From an uncultured Pseudomonadota bacterium (GTDB lineage: Bacteria > Pseudomonadota > Gammaproteobacteria > Steroidobacterales > Steroidobacteraceae), in contig CAISDJ010000008.1 in assembly GCA_903884105.1 (NCBI GenBank), forward strand, positions 17,538 through 81,537: a stretch of DNA of 64,000 nt, given 5' to 3'. Below the pieces are notes generated by a model. The model worked only from the letters and a program-made list of their open reading frames with translations. It searched no databases and was not told where the DNA came from. This document shows, piece by piece, positions 47,224 through 56,137 of the stretch (positions are counted from its first letter, which is position 1; each line of letters begins with the position of its first letter). The position numbers and the translations under genes are program-made.

Positions 47224-49851
47224 CTATATGAGGAACTCTTGCGCTGGTTCACGGAGATTGTAGCGGGAGCTCATGGCATAGCCGTATGCCCCGGCATTCG
47301 CAATCAACATGACATCGCCTTCCTGCGCGGGCTGCAAGAGTCGCTCAGTGCCGAGTTGATCCCCGGATTCGCAGATCGGACCGACTACATTCGCGACGAC
47401 AGTTGCAGGCTCCCGGATGCGCGTCAGGTTGACGATCTCATGATGGGCACCATACAGCGCAGGCCGGATCAGTGAGTTCATGCCGGTGGCGACCCCGATG
47501 TAGTTGACCTCCCCCTTGCCCTTCACTTGCGTTACCTGTGCCAGCAACACCCCCGCCTCAGCCACCAGATACCTGCCGGGCTCAATCCACAGCCTTAAGG
47601 CGGGGTGCTTCAGCTTGATCGCTGCGAACACTTTGCCGAGCGCATCGAGATCGAGCGAGGCTTGCCCAGGCCTCTCGGGTACTCCGAGGCCACCCCCTAG
47701 ATCAAGGATGCGCACACCCGGAAACCCAGCCACGAGGTTACCGAGCAGCTCACCTACTTCCGCCCAATTGTCGACATTCACAATGCCGCTGCCGGTATGA
47801 GCATGCAGCCCAGCAATCGTGCACCCTGCATTGCTGGCCAGCCGCTTCAGCTCATCCAGCTCGAACAGGGGGATGCCGAACTTGGAATGGACGCCCGCCG
47901 TGCGGACATGATCATGATGGCCGCGCCCGTGCCCGCTGTCGATTCGTACAAAGACTTCGCGCCCCTTGAACAGCTCCGGCCAGTGTTGCAGTGGATACAG
48001 ATTGTCGAGGGTCACGGTGACGCCCTGCTTCAGGGCCCACTCATATTCGGCGCGGGGCGCAAAATTAGGTGTGAACAGGACAGTGCTGCGATCAACACCG
48101 CGGAGCACTTCGAACACGCGTTCTACTTCTCCCTGCGCTACGCACTCGATCGACAGCCCCTCCTCGTGGAAGAGTTGCAGGATCTCCGCATTCGGATTCG
48201 CCTTCATTGCGAAATGGACGCGATCCAGACCGGGGAGTGCCTTGAGAGCCTTGGCCCGGTTCCGGAGCGTCGCCCGGTCGTACACGTAGGCCGACCCATG
48301 CTTCGCAGCGATGGCCAGCAGCTGCTCCCGGCTGCTGTGCCACCAGGCATCGTCTCCGAGTTCTGCGCCCGGCTTCTGCCCATACAGCTGTTCCCACGTG
48401 GGGCCCAGCACGCGATCATGTGCCGACTTGCGGATGGTGATCTCGTGCAGGCGCGTAACGAGCCGATCGCCCTGCTCTTCATCGACCACGAAAGTCAGAT
48501 TCAGGTCGTTCGCGGCCTGCGTCAGCAAATACACCTTGTGCTCTTCGAACAGCTCAAGCGCATCGCCCAGCTTGTGCAGGATGGCGCGGATGTTGCGGCC
48601 GACGAGGCTGACTGCCGCACAGGGCCCGATCACTTCCACGCGGCAAAGGCGCTCCAGATCGTCGACCAGCGCGGCAGTAGTCGCATCGTCCAGCGTGTTC
48701 GCTGCGGGGTCCAGTGACACGGTGACATTCGTTTCCGAGGTGGACACGAGGTCGACCGACAGGCCGTGTTCCTTGAACACCTGGAACGCATCGGCAAGGA
48801 AGCCGACGGAATGCCACATGCCCACGGTCTCCATCGACACGAGGGTAATGCCCTTCTTGAGCGTGACGGCTTTTACCTGGGCACCGCCATCTTCGCCATG
48901 CGCAGTGATTACCGTGCCTTCGAGGTCCGGCGTCTGCGTTGCAAAGACGAAGAGGGGAATGCCGTACTGACGCACAGGCATGATGCAGCGAGGGTGCAGA
49001 ACCTTCGCACCGCTGCTCGCGATTTCCTGTGCCTCGTCGTACTGCAGCGACCACAGCAGCCGTGCAGACGGAATTGCGCGGGGATTCGCACTGAACATGC
49101 CAGGGACGTCGGTCCAGATCTCGAGCCTGCGAGCTGCCAACTTTGCTGCGAAATAGCTTCCGGATGTATCGGAGCCCCCTCGGCCGAGAAGGACAGTATC
49201 TCCGTTGTCATCGCTGGCGATGAAACCCTGCGTGATCCAGACAGCGCCTGATGCCGACCACGCGGCCTGCAGCGAGGCATCCGGTTCGTAGTTGCAGGTA
49301 GCCGACAGAAAGGAGGCCCTGACGCTGGCGTTGCGCCGCGCTTCCGCCTTCAGCACGGTGCGGGCATCGACCCAATGGACATTGAACCCTTCTGCAGCCA
49401 GGAAGGCTGCACCGAGCCGCGTGGCCATCAACTCACCTTGCGCCATCACGCGCGCGCGCAACCGCTCGCTCACTTCCTTCACGAGTGCGATGCCGGACGC
49501 GATCTGTCGCAGGCGAGTGAACTGATCCTCAAGATCCGCAGACACGGTAATGCCAAGATCCCGGGCAAGATCGCGATGCCGTGTCTCGATCTGCGACATC
49601 ACGCCTTCCCAGCCAGCGCTGCTGTCGCTCTCAAGGGCCTTGAGCAATAGCTGCTCGAGGCGATCGGTAATGCCGGACAATGCAGAATGAACAACGACGG
49701 GCTTCAGCCCTTCCTCGAGCCGCTTCCGCAGCACGAGCGCAACGTTCTTCCAGTTGGCAACAGACGAAACGCTGGTGCCACCGAACTTCAGGACGACCCA
49801 GGGCGAAGATGAGGATGCGGACAGCACGGTTGCAGTTTCAGCCGAAGTCAT
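47224..49851 (-). CDS. lysAC: bifunctional aspartate kinase/diaminopimelate decarboxylase
   Basis: This 875-residue fusion joins the first and last enzymes of lysine synthesis. The N-terminal aspartate kinase has VVLKFGGTSVSS (about 19-30), LLGRGGSDTSGSYFAAKL and two ACT domains (about 315-470) for feedback by lysine or threonine. The C-terminal decarboxylase (about 490-875) has the PLP lysine in VHFAMKANPNAEIL, VRIDSGHGRGHH, LHAHTGSGI, ILDLGGGLGVPE and IEPGRYLVAEAG. The fusion is known from Xanthomonas-type bacteria. The gene appears monocistronic. The 213 bases upstream hold no recognised feature. Confidence 0.95.
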   Translation of the reverse strand: MTSAETATVLSASSSSPWVVLKFGGTSVSSVANWKNVALVLRKRLEEGLKPVVVHSALSGITDRLEQLLLKALESDSSAGWEGVMSQIETRHRDLARDLGITVSADLEDQFTRLRQIASGIALVKEVSERLRARVMAQGELMATRLGAAFLAAEGFNVHWVDARTVLKAEARRNASVRASFLSATCNYEPDASLQAAWSASGAVWITQGFIASDDNGDTVLLGRGGSDTSGSYFAAKLAARRLEIWTDVPGMFSANPRAIPSARLLWSLQYDEAQEIASSGAKVLHPRCIMPVRQYGIPLFVFATQTPDLEGTVITAHGEDGGAQVKAVTLKKGITLVSMETVGMWHSVGFLADAFQVFKEHGLSVDLVSTSETNVTVSLDPAANTLDDATTAALVDDLERLCRVEVIGPCAAVSLVGRNIRAILHKLGDALELFEEHKVYLLTQAANDLNLTFVVDEEQGDRLVTRLHEITIRKSAHDRVLGPTWEQLYGQKPGAELGDDAWWHSSREQLLAIAAKHGSAYVYDRATLRNRAKALKALPGLDRVHFAMKANPNAEILQLFHEEGLSIECVAQGEVERVFEVLRGVDRSTVLFTPNFAPRAEYEWALKQGVTVTLDNLYPLQHWPELFKGREVFVRIDSGHGRGHHDHVRTAGVHSKFGIPLFELDELKRLASNAGCTIAGLHAHTGSGIVNVDNWAEVGELLGNLVAGFPGVRILDLGGGLGVPERPGQASLDLDALGKVFAAIKLKHPALRLWIEPGRYLVAEAGVLLAQVTQVKGKGEVNYIGVATGMNSLIRPALYGAHHEIVNLTRIREPATVVANVVGPICESGDQLGTERLLQPAQEGDVMLIANAGAYGYAMSSRYNLREPAQEFLI

Positions 49852-50064
49852 GTTGCAGCTCCGGAGCCAGAGTGAGCGTCACCGCTGCGACGCACCTTGC
49901 GGGGATCATGATCCAGCGGCGTGCCGTCAGCAGATGGCACTGGCCACCGGCTCAAGACGATTGAATGGAGTGTTGATTGAAGAGTCGCAGAAAACCAAAA
50001 CAGAAGATCAGCGAAGGCGCATCCCGCTTGAAGCGGGCCCACCTGAATCAGTGGCAGACGAGGG

Positions 50065-50286
50065 CTAGAGATCGTCCTCGAAGTCTTCCAGTTCTTTCTT
50101 GAGGCGGCGCTCTGCAAGCACGTCTTCGAGTTTGCTCCAGGCGGCTTTGCCCTTCTTGACCGCGGCCGCCGCAGTTGCACGCGAGCGCTTGTCCCGATCG
50201 ACGAATCGATCGAAATCCTGTACTTCTTCGCTCTCGGGGACGAAATCGTCATCGATGTCGAAGTGTTCGTCGTCTCGCTCCATCAT
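50065..50286 (-). CDS. small charged protein, possibly PA3496-like
   Basis: The 73-residue product is very acidic at the N-terminus (DDEHFDIDDDFVPESEE) and basic in the middle, ending AWSKLEDVLAERRLKKELEDFEDDL. The tail resembles small gammaproteobacterial proteins annotated as the PA3496 family, but this is recall from pattern and not a search. No signal peptide or membrane segment is present. ATG codons at 50286 and 50283 are both possible starts. Confidence 0.6.
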   Translation of the reverse strand: MMERDDEHFDIDDDFVPESEEVQDFDRFVDRDKRSRATAAAAVKKGKAAWSKLEDVLAERRLKKELEDFEDDL

Positions 50287-50494
50287 GGCAAATTCTCGAG
50301 AAATCCTCTATAAATCAATCAGATCGGGATTTTGGTCCCGGGAAAAGTTCGGCGACTATATACGATGCGCGGCGCTTTTCAATGGTTCCGTGACAGCAGC
50401 GTGCAGAAACCTTCCACTGGCCCTGTCGAACCTCAAGGGTTTGCCGCCGAGCGGCGGCATAGGCCAGGAGGCGGATTTCAGGAACCCTTCTATA

Positions 50495-51328
50495 TCAACG
50501 AGTTGAGATTGACTCGACCACCGAGACCGGCGCTCCCCGTCCCAACCCCAGACCTTCGGCCGCACTCTGCTCGGCCCGGGCGATCTCCACGACGTTGAAT
50601 GAATTCACCAGCGCAAGGTATTCACCCGGCTTCGCGTCACCATAAGTGCGGCGCAATGGGAACTCATGATTCCCGGTGCGGACGATGGGACCGCGAAACC
50701 GATGGGCGCGGGTGCCGTCGATGTTCGTGATGAGGTTGCCAAAATGATCGATGGCAATGACGACACCGGTCACCTGCTTACCCAGGTCAGTCGGATCGTC
50801 GACCCACGACGGGATGATCTCGGTGATGGGTTCACCGATGTCCTGCGGCAAGCATCGACCTGCGGCAAGCTCAGCGGCCAGCGGAGCAAAGATATCCCTG
50901 CCATGGAACGTGGCGCTGACTGGTCCCAGGGCGAATTTCCCCAGTCGCTGGGGATCCAGACGGAACAGGCATGCCTTGGGTCCTCCCGAAGCTGCGTTCC
51001 GCGCCACGATTGGCGCCAGCAGGCCGTTGTCGGGCGCAAGGAAGACATGCCCGTCGCACTCAACGATCACGATATTCCTGTGCGTCCCGACTCCCGGGTC
51101 GACCACTGCAACGTGAACGGTGCCGGTCGGAAAATAGGCATAGGAGCGCTCCAGCCAGAAGCCGGCCTCGGCAGGCCAGTAGACCAGGATCTCGTGCGTC
51201 AGATCGACGATTCTTGCCCCCGGGAACCGGGTCAGGATCCGGCCCTTCATCGTGGCGACGAAGGGGCCCTGGTGCCCGAAATCCGTAGTCAGGGTCAGAA
51301 TGCCGCTGGGCTTGAAGGTCTGGGTCAC
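50495..51328 (-). CDS. DUF62-family S-adenosyl-L-methionine hydrolase-like protein
   Basis: This family hydrolyses SAM to adenosine and methionine using water (a relative of fluorinases). The protein has ILTLTTDFGHQGPFVATMKG with the family Asp, DLTHEILVYWPAEAGFWL, VHVAVVDPGVGTHRNIVIVE, FLAPDNGLLAPI, ATFHGRDIFAPLAAELAAG and IDHFGNLITNI. I chose the GTG at 51328 because GAGGA lies nine bases before it and it starts close to the conserved TDFG strand, giving 277 residues. The longer frame to 51415 adds Arg-rich sequence. Confidence 0.88.
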   Translation of the reverse strand: MTQTFKPSGILTLTTDFGHQGPFVATMKGRILTRFPGARIVDLTHEILVYWPAEAGFWLERSYAYFPTGTVHVAVVDPGVGTHRNIVIVECDGHVFLAPDNGLLAPIVARNAASGGPKACLFRLDPQRLGKFALGPVSATFHGRDIFAPLAAELAAGRCLPQDIGEPITEIIPSWVDDPTDLGKQVTGVVIAIDHFGNLITNIDGTRAHRFRGPIVRTGNHEFPLRRTYGDAKPGEYLALVNSFNVVEIARAEQSAAEGLGLGRGAPVSVVESISTR

Positions 51329-51504
51329 TTGGGTCGGTCCTCGAGTCGTTTCGGCCAGCGATACCGCGCCAATGGCAGCACGTCGCCTGTGCGCGTCCCG
51401 CCAAGGTAACAACAAAGCAAAAGGCAGCGCCAGCTGCCTGCTGGTATTCTGACCCTGCTGCCCTTCATAGGCTGTTGGTCAATCCCTACCCTGGCGCATT
51501 CCCC

Positions 51505-52254
51505 ATGCATCGTTTCATGCATCGTCACGGCCTGCTGGCACTGACCCTCGTGCTTGCCTCCCTCGTCGCCTCGAGTGTGTCTGCACAGCGTTTTGGCAGG
51601 CGCACGGTGGTTCAGAACACCCCACCGGCAACTGAGTTGGTTGTCGCCCGACTGCATTTCGGCACCAACGGGCTGATCGGCAACATGGGCTGGTCGCACA
51701 ACTATCCGAACTCCGACCGCAACCTGAACGAGTACATCACGCGATCGACTCGCATCAACGTCGAGGCGGAGTCATACCGCATCGTCGAACTTGGCAGTGA
51801 CGAAGTGTTCGACTACCCGTTTGCGTACATTTCGGAACCGGGTGAGATGGAACTCACCCCGAAGGAAGCTGACAACCTGCGTGAGTACATTGGCCGCGGC
51901 GGCTTCATCCTCGTGGATGACTTTGACGGCGCCATCCAGTTCAACACGATGAAGGCGGAAATCCAGCGGGCGGTTCCTGATCGTGTGCTTGCCCCGATCG
52001 GCCTTGACCACGGAGTCTTCCGGCAGCACTTCGTCCTCACGGACCTCGAGGGCATGGCCCCCTACGTTCCAGGCGGCGAAATCACGTACTACGGATTGTT
52101 CGACAGCCGAGGCCGCACATCGCTGGTGGCGGGCCACAACAACGACCTGGCCAACTTCTGGGAATGGTATGAGCAGGGACAAATGCCCCTGCAGCCTTCA
52201 ACGGATGCGTTCCGACTTGGAACCAACGCTGTCCTGTACGCTTTTACCCACTGA
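51505..52254 (+). CDS. exported DUF4159-domain protein
   Basis: The 249-residue protein has a signal peptide (GLLALTLVLASLVASSVSAQ) and then a DUF4159-type domain: VVARLHFGTNGLIGNMGWSHNYPNSDRNL, YPFAYISEPGEMELTPKEADNLREYIGRGGFILVDDFDG, HFVLTDLEGMAPYVPGGE and a C-terminal LGTNAVLYAFTH. DUF4159 proteins often sit in MoxR/DUF58 operons; here it stands alone. ATG 51505 is chosen because the signal peptide begins there. Confidence 0.85.
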   Translation: MHRFMHRHGLLALTLVLASLVASSVSAQRFGRRTVVQNTPPATELVVARLHFGTNGLIGNMGWSHNYPNSDRNLNEYITRSTRINVEAESYRIVELGSDEVFDYPFAYISEPGEMELTPKEADNLREYIGRGGFILVDDFDGAIQFNTMKAEIQRAVPDRVLAPIGLDHGVFRQHFVLTDLEGMAPYVPGGEITYYGLFDSRGRTSLVAGHNNDLANFWEWYEQGQMPLQPSTDAFRLGTNAVLYAFTH

Positions 52255-52318
52255 CCGCCGGTGAACTGCCCGGCGCTGCCTCACCCGCAGCGCTTGTGGG
52301 CGCGACAGGTGGCGCCCC

Positions 52319-52738
52319 CTACCACTCGCCCGTATTCGGCATCGAAGCCCAGGGTTCCGCAGGCGGCAACGAACTGCCCTTCTGCAACAGTTCGACCGAA
52401 ATGCGATCGGGGGAACGCACGAAGGCCATGCGACCATCGCGTGGGGGGCGATTGATAGTGATCCCCTGGTCCATCAGATGCTGGCAGGCCGCGTAAATGT
52501 CGTCCACTTCGTACGCGAGGTGGCCAAAGGCCCGGCCTATGCCGTAATCCTCAGGGTCCCAGTTGTAGGTCAGCTCCACTTCCGGCCCCTGATCGAGAGG
52601 CGCACTCAGGAAGATGAGCGTGAAGCGCCCCTTGTCATTGTCGACCCGGCGAGACTCTTTGAGCCCCAGGCCAGCGCAGTAGAACTTGAGGGATGCCTCA
52701 AGATTGCGGACGCGGACCATCGTGTGCAGGTATTTCAT
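52319..52738 (-). CDS. glyoxalase I-like VOC-family protein
   Basis: The 139 residues have the GloA pattern: [44 protein letters not shown] and ISVELLQKG. The metal ligands His, Glu, His, Glu expected of lactoylglutathione lyase are all in place. The enzyme would convert the methylglyoxal-glutathione adduct to lactoylglutathione. The start at 52738 matches the family N-terminus; the frame continues 12 residues upstream to 52774. Confidence 0.9.
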   Translation of the reverse strand: MKYLHTMVRVRNLEASLKFYCAGLGLKESRRVDNDKGRFTLIFLSAPLDQGPEVELTYNWDPEDYGIGRAFGHLAYEVDDIYAACQHLMDQGITINRPPRDGRMAFVRSPDRISVELLQKGSSLPPAEPWASMPNTGEW

Positions 52739-52836
52739 AGGAGCAACGCTGTGTCCCTGTACGTCACCGGCCAATCCGAGCGTAAAACGGCATTGTCTAA
52801 CCCGGTGCCACCCGAGGGATAGCCCCCCGACCCGTC

Positions 52837-53082
52837 TCAGTCACAATTCACGCACACGGCTCCGTGCCATGAAGACTTCTGACCCCCTTGCGCCACTCTC
52901 GCAGCCCGCAGGCGGGGCAATAGAGCGCTGATGGCCACATGGGCATCCAGGCACAACTTGGCCTCGGGGGACAGCCTCTCCGGCCCACGAATTCGCTCGT
53001 CCACCTCGTCGATGAACAGCGCGTCCAACGACTCCAGGTTATCGATGGTCTGGTCGATCAGCACGACGGGATCGGTGAACAT
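52837..53082 (-). CDS. hypothetical small protein
   Basis: The 81-residue product is acidic in its N-terminal half ([25 protein letters not shown]) and basic further on, with two cysteines at the end (CVNC). AGAGG lies eight bases before the ATG at 53082, a credible ribosome site. I do not recognise the family. It borders the accessory region. Confidence 0.45.
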   Translation of the reverse strand: MFTDPVVLIDQTIDNLESLDALFIDEVDERIRGPERLSPEAKLCLDAHVAISALLPRLRAARVAQGGQKSSWHGAVCVNCD

Positions 53083-53219
53083 GGGCGTGGCCTCTTTGAA
53101 GTCTGGAGGCTGTTGTTATATACAGTTCCTGGAGTCCATGCAAGAGGCCGGCGGTGCGCTGAACGAAACGACGGATCTGTGACCTGCCGGCATTCTTCGG
53201 ACCATTGCTGACTTAGGAG

Positions 53220-53399
53220 ATGGCCAACTACTTGATGGGGCGCTATCGAGTGGCCAACAGGAAAGCCTGTCGCTGCGTTCGGCTGCACCGCTCGATGTAT
53301 TACTACCAAAGCCGCATGAACCCCCTGACGGCGTTGCGGCTGCGTGGGCAAGAAGTGGTGCGGGCGAAGCTCGCAGGGGTCGTAACCTCACAACCCTAG
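53220..53399 (+). pseudogene. IS3-family OrfB transposase N-terminal remnant
   Basis: Sixty codons read YLMGRYRVANRKACRCVRLHRSMYYYQSRMNPLTALRLR before losing resemblance and reaching TAG. This is the start of the IS3-type OrfB (a ...YRVS.RRACR..RL.RS.YYY... pattern). The DDE catalytic domain is missing. The 270 bases that follow (53400-53666) hold no recognisable gene. Confidence 0.75.
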
Positions 53400-53666
53400 T
53401 GGCCCGATCTACCGGGGCCGGTCACAACGGACTTCACTAACCTTACTCAGGCCCTGAATACGGGGGACAGGTCAGCTTTGCCGGGACAACAAGCAAGCGT
53501 GCGTGGCCTTCGCAGACTTCATCCTTGGCATGCCTGAGAATCGCTGGCGCACTCTCGCCAAAGTGCCGGGACGGGCAATCTACCGGCGATTGATGGGATA
53601 AACGGCTACGCGCTTGGCCTCCCGCGAAGCCGGGCTGCTAGACTGCGCAGTCACGTCGTAAATCAT

Positions 53667-54476
53667 GTGGGGGGGGAAGTGGAGCGTTCGCTGATTGCAC
53701 AACACTACCTTAAGGCCCTCGACCTTCCGGCGCTGCCACCTACGCTTCCGTACCTGAATGATCTGATCCGGCGCCACATTGCGCGGTTACCGTTCTGCAG
53801 CATCGGTCCCCGACTGGGTCTCGATCTGCCGCTTGATCTGCCTGCGCTCTTCTACCGCATCATCGAACACCGGCGCGGCGGCTATTGTTTCGAGCACAAC
53901 GGGCTCTTCTTTGCCATGCTCGCGGAGTTGGGGTTCGATGTGCAGCTGCTGCTAGCGCGTGTCATCTACAACCGCAATGTCCATCCCGGTCTGACTCATC
54001 GGATAACGCTCGTTAAGGTTGGCACAGAGAGATACGTCGCCGATGTCGGCTTCGGGCCCATGGGGCCGCGTGCCGCTATCAGCCTGTCAGGTGACCCCGA
54101 CGTCCGGGAAGGGCAGTCCTACCGCGTGCACGAAGCACTTCCCGGTGAATGGCATGTGCAATTGATGAAAGACGGTGACTGGTTCTCGCTCTACCGCTTT
54201 GAACTTCTGCGCTACGGTGAGGCCGACTGCGAGGTCGGGCACTTTTTCTCCCATCGACACCCGGATGCCGTGTTCGTGAACAACCTGGTTGCGTCGCGAA
54301 TCTTGGACGGTGAGGTGAGGTCGCTTCGCAACCGCGAATACCGGGTGCTTCGCCCTGAAGGCGATCAAGCGCGACCCATCGGGGGCCCTCAGCAACTTCA
54401 CGCTATCCTGGTGGAAGAATTCGACCTTACGGTGACCGAGCCCGAAAGCCATCTCCTTTTTGAAAACCTGCCCTGA
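53667..54476 (+). CDS. nat: arylamine N-acetyltransferase
   Basis: The 269-residue enzyme transfers acetyl from CoA to arylamines and hydrazines. The catalytic triad is complete: Cys74 in RRGGYCFEHNGLF, His111 in GLTHRITLV and Asp126 in YVADVGFGPMGP. Length and C-terminal region fit the family. The start is a GTG at 53667 within a G-run; a second GTG at 53679 is an alternative. The gene ends 23 bases before a 280-bp inverted-terminus element and lies in the mobile-element-rich region. Confidence 0.92.
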   Translation: MGGEVERSLIAQHYLKALDLPALPPTLPYLNDLIRRHIARLPFCSIGPRLGLDLPLDLPALFYRIIEHRRGGYCFEHNGLFFAMLAELGFDVQLLLARVIYNRNVHPGLTHRITLVKVGTERYVADVGFGPMGPRAAISLSGDPDVREGQSYRVHEALPGEWHVQLMKDGDWFSLYRFELLRYGEADCEVGHFFSHRHPDAVFVNNLVASRILDGEVRSLRNREYRVLRPEGDQARPIGGPQQLHAILVEEFDLTVTEPESHLLFENLP

Positions 54477-54499
54477 ATCTGGCCGTCGACTTCATCCGT

Positions 54500-54779
54500 G
54501 TCAGGTTTGCAAACGCATCGGCACCCGGTTCGCTCGCGGGATCCAGCGCCAAGTGCCGACTACCGGGCACCTGTTCGAGAATCGGTACCACGCCCTCCTC
54601 GTCGACGTGTACGCCTACTATCTCGAGCTACTCCGATACAGCCACCTGAATCCGGTTCGCGCCCGGATGGTTGAAGGTCCGGACGACCACCGCTGGTCCA
54701 GCCACGGCGCCTATACCGGCCGCCGCCCTCTCCCGCGCCATCACCCGTCACCACCACTTTGCAGGTTTGCAAACCGGAC
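54500..54779 (+). mobile_element. 280-bp inverted-terminus element, copy A (REP-transposase fragment inside)
   Basis: The element begins GTCAGGTTTGCAAAC and ends GTTTGCAAACCGGAC, a 15-base inverted repeat with one mismatch. The inner 10 bases GTTTGCAAAC are themselves palindromic. It encodes, in plus frame, the C-terminal part of a REP-associated Y1 transposase: TGHLFENRYHALLVD, YYLELLRYSHLNPVRARMV and HRWSSHGAYTGR. The HUH nuclease part is absent, so it cannot move itself. Copy B at 60018 is exactly the same length with about 12 mismatches by eye. The two copies also share 13 bases to the left (CGACTTCATCCGT). Confidence 0.8.
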
Positions 54780-55092
54780 TCCCAGAGTTGCACATGCATT
54801 CCTCACCGCGACGAGGCGCAGAGCGGAGCCTTTCGCACGCACCGACACGCCTAGCCACCCGCACATCTCCACCGTCGCCTGCCTCGCTGCGGTTCGCACT
54901 GGCTCGTGCTAGTAAGGGAACGCCTGCATTGCGGTTCAGGTCGCAATATATTGATAAAAGTGAATTCGGCCTGGTAGATGAATTACAACCAAAACAGATG
55001 CGCTTTATATGTACTTGCTGGGCCGCATAATCTACTTTCGCGCCGCATTTACATCAGAAGGCAACTCTTCAGGTCTCTGCGCATGATCTAAA

Positions 55093-55400
55093 AGAGCCTC
55101 TAAGGAAGCTCTGGTTTAACGATGCTATTGGCAAGAACGATCATGCGAAGCAATGGAGCCGAGAGAGTTTGCGTTCGTCGCTGGATTTTCCCGCGTCGCT
55201 TCGCGTGTTCATGGCCGATTTCACCGTCGCCACTGCGCCAGCAGCAGCAGCCGGCGCAGCTTGAAGATATTGGCCAAAGCGCAGGGGACGTACAGTCGCT
55301 TGGCGTTCTTGGCGATGCCCCGATGGCGCCGATGCGTCATGTCGAGGGATTGTCTTAAGGTTTTCTTGCAGACCGTATACGAAGCTCCGGCACTTCATGT
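55093..55400 (-). pseudogene. IS5-like transposase C-terminal remnant
   Basis: On the minus strand the frame ending at 55221 reads SLDMTHRRHRGIAKNAKR then LYVPCALANIFKLRRLLL. This matches the C-terminus of IS5-group transposases (a YRG(L/I)AKN...L..NL...RR.L pattern). The part upstream on the minus strand shifts frame near 55350 and then ends near 55400. The probable right terminus is GAGCCTCTAAGGAAGCTCTG near 55095. The catalytic domain and other end are gone. Confidence 0.65.
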
Positions 55401-55496
55401 CACAGTTCGTTCGACGACGAACGCACGAAAAACAGCGAAGCGAAGGCGCTCCCCTACGGCCACCGCATCCTCGATCCCTCGTTCAGGAGTATTAGG

Positions 55497-56108
55497 TTGA
55501 ACCCGAGCCAAACAGCTGCAATCTTCGTCGGCTACCAAAATGACTACTTCGCACGCGACGGGATCCTGCGCGGTGTCGTCGAAGACCCCGGTCGCGTCGA
55601 TCATGTTCTGGAGAATACGCTGGCCTTCGTGAATGCAGTGGCGGCCACCGACATCACGCTGATCTCAACGCCGATCGTGCTCGCGGAGAACTATCGCGCG
55701 CTCGCTCAACCGGTCGGCATTCTCAACTCCATGAAACAATTTGGCGCATTCAAGGAAGGTTCTTCGGGCGCGGCAACCATTCCGGAGTTCCTGGCATTCG
55801 GCGACCGGATTACCTACATTTCCGGGAAGGTCGGATTCAATGCTTTCGACGGCACCCAGCTCCAGGAGCAGCTCGCCGTCCGCGGCATCCGCAACGTCCT
55901 CGTCGCTGGAATGGTGACTTCGCTGTGCATCGATTCAACGGGCCGCGCAGCCTACGAGCGTGGCTTCAACGTGACAATCATGTCGGACTGCTCATCCGCA
56001 CGTACCGAGTTCGAGCATTCTTTTTACTGCGAAAGAATATTCCCGCTGTACTCGCGCGCAATAAACAGCACCGAGCTGACGGCGGAACTGCTAAGCGCAG
56101 TCGCATAA
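55497..56108 (+). CDS. isochorismatase-like cysteine hydrolase
   Basis: The 203-residue alpha/beta protein has the isochorismatase/cysteine hydrolase layout: IFVGYQNDYFARDGIL at the N-terminus, Lys111 in YISGKVGFNAFDGT, and the nucleophile Cys144 in VAGMVTSLCIDSTGRAAYERGF. The usual catalytic Asp of the V-I-D-x-Q-N-D motif is replaced by Gly12. The start is TTG at 55497, with AGGAG seven bases upstream. The gene is followed after 29 bases by a hybrid histidine kinase and then a REC-EAL regulator, probably one operon. The substrate is unknown. Confidence 0.85.
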   Translation: MNPSQTAAIFVGYQNDYFARDGILRGVVEDPGRVDHVLENTLAFVNAVAATDITLISTPIVLAENYRALAQPVGILNSMKQFGAFKEGSSGAATIPEFLAFGDRITYISGKVGFNAFDGTQLQEQLAVRGIRNVLVAGMVTSLCIDSTGRAAYERGFNVTIMSDCSSARTEFEHSFYCERIFPLYSRAINSTELTAELLSAVA

Positions 56109-56137
56109 CGAACCTGGTAGAACTAACTCCAGCGACA

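Larger units (their letters stand above)
54477..55496. other. gene-poor stretch of mobile-element debris
   Basis: Between the NAT gene and the cysteine hydrolase gene lie a 280-bp inverted-terminus element (54500-54779), about 310 bases with no recognised gene, including an AT-rich strip near 54935-55080, and an IS5-like remnant (55093-55400). The AT-rich strip contrasts with the surrounding high-GC DNA. It has only short frames that look random. Confidence 0.6.

Noticed and set aside
54560..54799. Minus-strand 79-codon frame in element copy A, also 60078-60290 in copy B
   Set aside because: It is Gly/Arg-rich and complementary to the transposase fragment, which is the recognisable coding sense.
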